A stretch of 9,704 nt of DNA, from the NCBI GenBank assembly GCA_038323315.1, contig JBBQGU010000137.1, forward strand, positions 1-9,704. The letters are read 5' to 3'. The position numbers and the translations under genes were made by a program. Under the pieces are notes generated by a model. It was given only the letters and a program-made list of their open reading frames with translations. It was not told where the DNA came from and made no database searches. Numbering within the stretch: position 1 is the stretch's first letter; each line of letters opens with the position of its first letter. Positions 5,942-9,704 of this stretch are shown one piece after another. Origin of the DNA: Stagnihabitans sp038323315 (GTDB taxonomy: Bacteria; Pseudomonadota; Alphaproteobacteria; Rhodobacterales; Rhodobacteraceae).

Positions 5942-6946
5942 ATGGAGACGGGCACAAAGCCGGAAACAAAGCCGCTGGACAGGCTGTCGGTGCTGTTGGA
6001 TCAGGATATGGCGGCGGTGAATTTGCTGATCCGCGACCGGATGGCCAGCCGGTATGCGCCGCGCATCCCTGAAGTGACGGCGCATCTGGTCGAGGCGGGG
6101 GGCAAGCGGCTGCGGCCGATGCTGACGCTGGCGGCGGCGCGGCTGTGTGGCTATCAGGGGCCGTTCCATGTGCATCTGGCTGCGACGGTGGAGTTCATTC
6201 ACACGGCCACACTGCTGCATGACGACGTGGTTGATGAAAGCACGCGGCGGCGTGGGCGGCCGACGGCGAACCTGCTTTGGGACAACAAATCGTCGGTCCT
6301 GGTCGGGGACTATCTGTTTGCGCGGTCGTTTCAGTTGATGATCGAGGCGGGGTCGCTGCGGGTGTTGGATATTCTGGCCAATGCAAGTGCCGTGATAGCC
6401 GAGGGTGAGGTGTTGCAGCTGACGGCGGCGCAGGACCTGGGCACCAGTGAGGCGATTTATTTGCAGGTCGTGCGCGGCAAGACGGCGGCGTTGTTTGCGG
6501 CGGCGTGCGAGGTGGGCGGGGTGATTGCGGGGGCGTCGGACGCGGTGACGCGGGCTTTGTTCGATTATGGCGATGCTTTGGGGATTGCGTTTCAGATTGC
6601 GGATGATTTGTTGGATTATGGTGGGTCGTCGTCGGTCATCGGCAAGAATACCGGCGATGATTTTCGGGAGCGGAAGTTGACGCTGCCGGTGATCAAGGCG
6701 GTTGCCGTGGCGTCGGGCCCCGAGCGGGCGTTTTGGGTGCGCGTGATCGAGAAGGGCCAGCAGCAGGACGGCGATCTGGCCGAGGCATTGGCCATTATGC
6801 AGCGCCATGGCGCGATGGAGGCGGCGCGGGCGGACGCCTTTGTCTGGGCGGCGCGGGCGCGGGCGGCGTTGAGTGCGGTGCCCGATCATGAGTTGCGCGC
6901 GGTGCTGGGGGATCTGGCGGATTACGTGGTGTCGCGGTTGACCTGA
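5942..6946 (+). CDS. ispB: Long-chain polyprenyl diphosphate synthase (octa-/decaprenyl type)
   Basis: This trans-prenyltransferase extends farnesyl or geranylgeranyl diphosphate with isopentenyl diphosphate to make the ubiquinone side chain. The product (334 residues) shows GGKRLRP at 53-59, the first aspartate-rich motif DDVVD at 94-98, GKT at 179-181, the second motif DDLLD at 221-225, and GKNTGDDFRERKLTLP at 234-249. The fifth residue before the first motif is Ala, a small residue compatible with a long product; bulky aromatic residues there limit chain length. Rhodobacteraceae make Q-10, so a decaprenyl product is likely by inference. The start is uncertain: ATG 5942 has AGGA 9 nt upstream, while ATG 5933 (three residues longer) is adjacent to that AGGA. 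The frame is open far upstream but antisense to the DUF2007 and methyltransferase genes. It converges on ispE. Confidence 0.94.
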   Translation: METGTKPETKPLDRLSVLLDQDMAAVNLLIRDRMASRYAPRIPEVTAHLVEAGGKRLRPMLTLAAARLCGYQGPFHVHLAATVEFIHTATLLHDDVVDESTRRRGRPTANLLWDNKSSVLVGDYLFARSFQLMIEAGSLRVLDILANASAVIAEGEVLQLTAAQDLGTSEAIYLQVVRGKTAALFAAACEVGGVIAGASDAVTRALFDYGDALGIAFQIADDLLDYGGSSSVIGKNTGDDFRERKLTLPVIKAVAVASGPERAFWVRVIEKGQQQDGDLAEALAIMQRHGAMEAARADAFVWAARARAALSAVPDHELRAVLGDLADYVVSRLT

Positions 6947-6995
6947 GGGTTTTCAAGTAAATTGAGCCGCAAGCCGCATTTGATCTGTCACCTGC

Positions 6996-7016
6996 GCGGC
7001 GAAGGGCCGCTTGTTG
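6996..7016 (+). terminator. Weak candidate terminator after ispB
   Basis: A 5-bp GC stem GCGGC (6996-7000) and GCCGC (7006-7010) with loop GAAGG is followed by TTGTTG. It lies 50 bp after the polyprenyl synthase stop, in the 107-bp convergent gap before the ispE stop. The stem is short and the T tract is interrupted, so a Rho-dependent end is equally likely. Nothing else was recognised in this gap. Confidence 0.22.
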
Positions 7017-7053
7017 ACGGAAAGAATGAGTATTTGGATCGGAATGAAGGGGG

Positions 7054-7872
7054 TCAGGTCAGGATTGTGGCCTGTATCCACCAGTGTGGGTGGGTGATTT
7101 TCAAGGTTTGGGCGGCGGTTTTGGCGTGATCGGCGGTTGGGAATAGCGCAAAGCAAGTGGCACCGGAGCCGGACATGCGGGCAAGTCGGCAGTGGGGGTG
7201 GGAGTGCAGGGCGGCCAATGTGACGGCGATTTGCGGTTCCAGGCCGATGGCTGCGGGTTGCAGGTCGTTGCGTTGGGCGGCGAGCCAAGGGATCAGGGGA
7301 TCGCTGGTTGCAAGCGGCGTCATGGGTGGGTTTTGGCTTTGGGTCAGGGCGTTGAAGACGTCGTTGGTGGCAAGGGCCAGGCCGGGATTGACGAGGACGG
7401 CGTAGATTGGGGGCAGGTTGGTTGGGATTATCTGCTCTCCGATGCCTTGCATCCGCAGGGACCGACCATGCAGGCAGATGGGCAGGTCGGCGCCGAGTTG
7501 CAGGATGGTTTCAGGGGGCGGCAGAGGCAGCGACCAGAGTTGCGACAAAGTGAGCAGGGTGGCTGCGGCATCTGCCGAGCCGCCACCGATGCCCGAGGCG
7601 ACGGGCAGGTTCTTTTCCAGCGTGATATGTGCGCCGAGGCTGGGATGCAGGGCGCGGGCGGCGTTCAGGACCAGATTGTCGGTGTTGGACAGGGTTGCCG
7701 CATAGGGGCCGGCCAGGGTCAGGGACAGGGTTTCGGCAGGGACCACCGTAATGAGGTCGCCGACATCCGCAAAGGCGACGAGCGAGTCGAGCAGGTGATA
7801 GCCGTCCGCGCGCCGACCTGTCACATGCAGCGCCAGGTTGATCTTGGCGCGGGCCAGACGCCTAATTGTCAT
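7054..7872 (-). CDS. ispE: 4-diphosphocytidyl-2-C-methyl-D-erythritol kinase
   Basis: IspE phosphorylates 4-diphosphocytidyl-methylerythritol with ATP, the fourth committed step of the MEP isoprenoid pathway, in the cytoplasm. The 272-residue GHMP kinase shows the N-terminal AKINLALHVTGRRADGYHLL (9-28) with catalytic K10, the ATP-binding PVASGIGGGSADA at 90-102, catalytic D129 in GADLP, and motif 3 MSGSGATCFALF at 233-244. Length is a little under that of E. coli IspE (283). The ATG at 7872 lies inside the end of the TPR gene (11-nt overlap) with no Shine-Dalgarno, so expression is probably coupled to it. The start is well supported because the catalytic lysine is only ten residues in. Its coding strand is unusually rich in CCC and other C-ending codons, in line with the G excess on the plus strand across the window. 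Confidence 0.95.
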   Translation of the reverse strand: MTIRRLARAKINLALHVTGRRADGYHLLDSLVAFADVGDLITVVPAETLSLTLAGPYAATLSNTDNLVLNAARALHPSLGAHITLEKNLPVASGIGGGSADAAATLLTLSQLWSLPLPPPETILQLGADLPICLHGRSLRMQGIGEQIIPTNLPPIYAVLVNPGLALATNDVFNALTQSQNPPMTPLATSDPLIPWLAAQRNDLQPAAIGLEPQIAVTLAALHSHPHCRLARMSGSGATCFALFPTADHAKTAAQTLKITHPHWWIQATILT

Positions 7873-9571
7873 TCGTGGTGGCGGGCGGCGTTGCGGCTTT
7901 TTCTTCGGCCATGACCTCGTCCAGACCGATGTCCAGCTTGCGCTGGATGCGCGCCTTTTCCGTGTCGTCGGGGTCGTAGGACAGGGCGCGGCGCCATTGG
8001 AACTGTGCCTCGCGTTTGCGTCCCACGGCCCAGTAGATATCGCCCAGATGGTCGGTCACCACCGGATCGACCGGCATCAACTGCGAGGCTTTTTCCTGAG
8101 GTGCCACAGCGTCCTGGAAGCGGCCAAGGCGGTAATAGGCCCAGGCGAGGCTGTCGATGATGTAACCAGCATCTGGTGACCCCGCGACGGCGCGCTGGAT
8201 CATCTGCAACGCCTCGTCCAGGTTTTCACCACGGTCGACATAGGTATAGCCGAGCTCGTTCAAGACGCGGGGTTGGTTGGGGTCGAGGGTCAAAGCCATG
8301 CGAAAGTCGGCCTCGGCTGCGGGCCATTGGTCCAACTGTGCCAGACAGCCCGCGCGTTTGTAATACAACGGCCAGTTGCCCGGCGCGGGTTTGTCCAGCA
8401 ACGCGACCGCGGCGCTGTAGGATTGGATGGCAAGGGCGCAATTGTCCTGGCGGCGCAGGGCGTCGGCGAGGGCGGTCAGGACGTTGATATCGGCCGGTGT
8501 TCGTGTATCGAGGGCCTGCAGCAGTGCCACGGCATCATCGACGCGGCCCATGCGCAGCGTGACCTCGGCGGCGCCGATCTGGGCTGCGATATAGGCTGCG
8601 TCGCCGTCGGGCACGGCGGAGAAGGCGCTTGCGGCAAGGTCAAGCTGGTCAAGGCTTTCCAGAATGGTGGCGGTCATCAGTTGCGCCTCGACGTGGTCGG
8701 GGCGCAGCACCGTAGCGGTGCGGGCGTAGAGGAGGACGAAGGTCTGGTCGGCCTGATCGTTCAGCGCGGTCGCAAGGGTGAAGAACACCTCGGCCAGCCC
8801 GTCGCGGGCGTTGCGGGCGATGTCGAAATCCAACTTCTCATTGTTCAAAAGGCGGGCGCGCAGGGCGGCGATGCCGTCATCCGGGCGCGGACCGAAACCC
8901 TTGTAGATCAGGGCGATGGCCTCGGGGGCACGCGCAAGCTGGCTGAGGATCTGGACATGGGCGAGGACGGCGCGGCGCAGTTGCAGGGTGTTTGCGCCAT
9001 CGGGTGAAGACAGCACTTTGTCGGCCCCCTCGAAATCGCCGGACGCGGCGAGGGCGAGGGCCTTGTGATACAAGCCTAAGGTGCGGGTGCCGGGTTCCTG
9101 GATGATGCTGTCGAAATCGGCCTGGGCCTCGGTCATGTTGCCCGCGCCGACCCTGGCCCAGGCGAGGACAAGACGGTCGACCAGAATGCCGATGGAATGG
9201 CCGGCCTTCTGGTCGGCGATGATCTGATCGTAGCGGTCGGCAAGACCGTTGTCTGCCATAACTGCCAGGTAGGCCAACTGGTTTTTCGAGCCGGATTTCA
9301 ACAGGATGGCTCCGGAAGCTGCTGCCTTGTCCACGGCACCCATGGCGAGGTCATTGGTGATGGCGCGTTCCAGAAGGTCGGGGTTTTGCGGGTCGGCCAG
9401 CAGGGCCTTGTCGTACCAGTCGACCGCGGCGGCAAAGTCACTGTCGGCATCGGCCAGCCGGGCGGCGAGGTAGGCCCCGGGATTTGCGGCAGTTTGGGCA
9501 TGGCTGGGCGCGGTCCATGCCAAAGCGAGGCCAAGGGCAAGGGTGATCGGACGAATGGCAGTGCGGGGCAT
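7862..9571 (-). CDS. Exported tetratricopeptide-repeat protein
   Basis: The 569-residue product begins with a signal peptide: Arg-containing n-region, hydrophobic stretch about 9-19, and SHA before the likely cleavage at 25/26; there is no lipobox cysteine, so a soluble periplasmic protein is expected. The rest is helical repeat. The clearest TPR units are in the C-terminal part, roughly 399-432, 433-468, 469-502 and 503-536, with consensus forms such as VLNELGYTYVDRGENLDEAL, DSLAWAYYRLGRFQDAV and DHLGDIYWAVGRKREA. Residues 30-390 contain weaker repeats. The last 30 residues are charged and probably disordered. TPR proteins of this type sit upstream of ispE in related alphaproteobacteria as I recall; the role, perhaps as a scaffold in envelope assembly, is inference. 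The ATG at 9571 has AGGAG (complement of 9577-9581) 5 nt upstream. The TAG stop overlaps ispE by 11 nt. Confidence 0.9.
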   Translation of the reverse strand: MPRTAIRPITLALGLALAWTAPSHAQTAANPGAYLAARLADADSDFAAAVDWYDKALLADPQNPDLLERAITNDLAMGAVDKAAASGAILLKSGSKNQLAYLAVMADNGLADRYDQIIADQKAGHSIGILVDRLVLAWARVGAGNMTEAQADFDSIIQEPGTRTLGLYHKALALAASGDFEGADKVLSSPDGANTLQLRRAVLAHVQILSQLARAPEAIALIYKGFGPRPDDGIAALRARLLNNEKLDFDIARNARDGLAEVFFTLATALNDQADQTFVLLYARTATVLRPDHVEAQLMTATILESLDQLDLAASAFSAVPDGDAAYIAAQIGAAEVTLRMGRVDDAVALLQALDTRTPADINVLTALADALRRQDNCALAIQSYSAAVALLDKPAPGNWPLYYKRAGCLAQLDQWPAAEADFRMALTLDPNQPRVLNELGYTYVDRGENLDEALQMIQRAVAGSPDAGYIIDSLAWAYYRLGRFQDAVAPQEKASQLMPVDPVVTDHLGDIYWAVGRKREAQFQWRRALSYDPDDTEKARIQRKLDIGLDEVMAEEKAATPPATTNDN

Positions 9572-9630
9572 GCAGGCTCCTAAACCGTTTTGATGAGGCT
9601 AGGGCCTGGGCGGCGGAAGGGCAATGCGGT

Positions 9631-9654
9631 GCCAAGCGGTTTTGCCGCTTTGGC
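9631..9654. repeat. Hairpin-forming inverted repeat upstream of the TPR gene
   Basis: AAGCGG (9634-9639) and CCGCTT (9645-9650) form a perfect 6-bp stem around TTTTG; with a one-base bulge at 9651 the stem extends by GCC (9631-9633) and GGC (9652-9654). It lies 60-83 bp before the TPR start codon, in the 133-bp gene-free right edge of the window. No T tract follows on either strand, so it does not look like an intrinsic terminator. It could be an operator, a leader structure or a dispersed repeat. No firm promoter was identified in this edge region, and a divergent gene may begin beyond 9704. Confidence 0.35.
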
Positions 9655-9704
9655 GTGGCAGTAGGGCGCAATTCTTGGTGAAGGCTACATGTTGGGATAG
9701 TTCG

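Noticed and set aside
5894..6889. A 331-codon minus-strand frame opposite the polyprenyl synthase gene
   Set aside because: Arg/His/Pro/Gln-rich translation without motifs, entirely covered by a gene with both aspartate-rich motifs intact.
7192..7914. A 240-codon plus-strand frame opposite ispE
   Set aside because: Gly/Gln-rich antisense translation with no family likeness; ispE has all GHMP kinase motifs.
1..9704. Search for CRISPR arrays, tRNA or rRNA genes, insertion sequences, phage or defence genes
   Set aside because: No regularly spaced repeats, no cloverleaf-like sequence, and no transposase, integrase or nuclease motifs were seen; all ten genes belong to housekeeping or metabolic families.

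Overview
The window looks like an ordinary chromosomal segment of a high-GC alphaproteobacterium, most probably a member of the Rhodobacteraceae (Roseobacter/Rhodobacter group). This rests on protein character (a short stand-alone EAL protein, a phaA-phaB pair without phaC, a signal-peptide TPR protein directly upstream of ispE, DUF2007 next to a YfiC-like methyltransferase and divergent from a long-chain polyprenyl synthase) and on the GC-rich codon use. No database search was possible.

Layout, left to right. Positions 1-121 are abnormal G/C homopolymer sequence that looks like a poor-quality contig end. tag (3-methyladenine DNA glycosylase I, minus) and an EAL-domain gene (plus) diverge from a 121-bp region that holds an 18-bp interrupted palindrome. 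Next comes a plus-strand group: phaA (acetyl-CoA acetyltransferase), phaB (acetoacetyl-CoA reductase) and a DMT-family transporter whose GTG start overlaps the phaB stop. The transporter ends tail-to-tail, sharing TTAG, with a small minus-strand DUF465 gene. A minus-strand pair follows, DUF2007 then a YfiC/TrmN6-like methyltransferase, coupled by an ATGA overlap. A long-chain polyprenyl diphosphate synthase gene (ispB type) diverges from DUF2007. The right third is a minus-strand operon of a secreted TPR protein and ispE, facing ispB.

Functional themes. phaA and phaB convert two acetyl-CoA to (R)-3-hydroxybutyryl-CoA for polyhydroxybutyrate; the polymerase must lie elsewhere. IspE (MEP pathway) and the polyprenyl synthase (ubiquinone side chain) are two steps of isoprenoid supply, on opposite strands and converging. 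Tag repairs alkylated DNA, the methyltransferase probably modifies tRNA, and the EAL protein may be a c-di-GMP binder rather than an active phosphodiesterase because two usually conserved catalytic acids are replaced.

Twelve stretches were examined as features besides the ten genes or are described inside neighbouring entries; no gene-free stretch exceeds 300 bases. I saw no tRNA, rRNA, CRISPR, insertion sequence, phage or toxin-antitoxin feature, and no convincing undescribed multi-gene system. The points most worth a second look are the degenerate EAL active site, the palindromes before the EAL and phaA genes, and a possible leaderless promoter at DUF2007.
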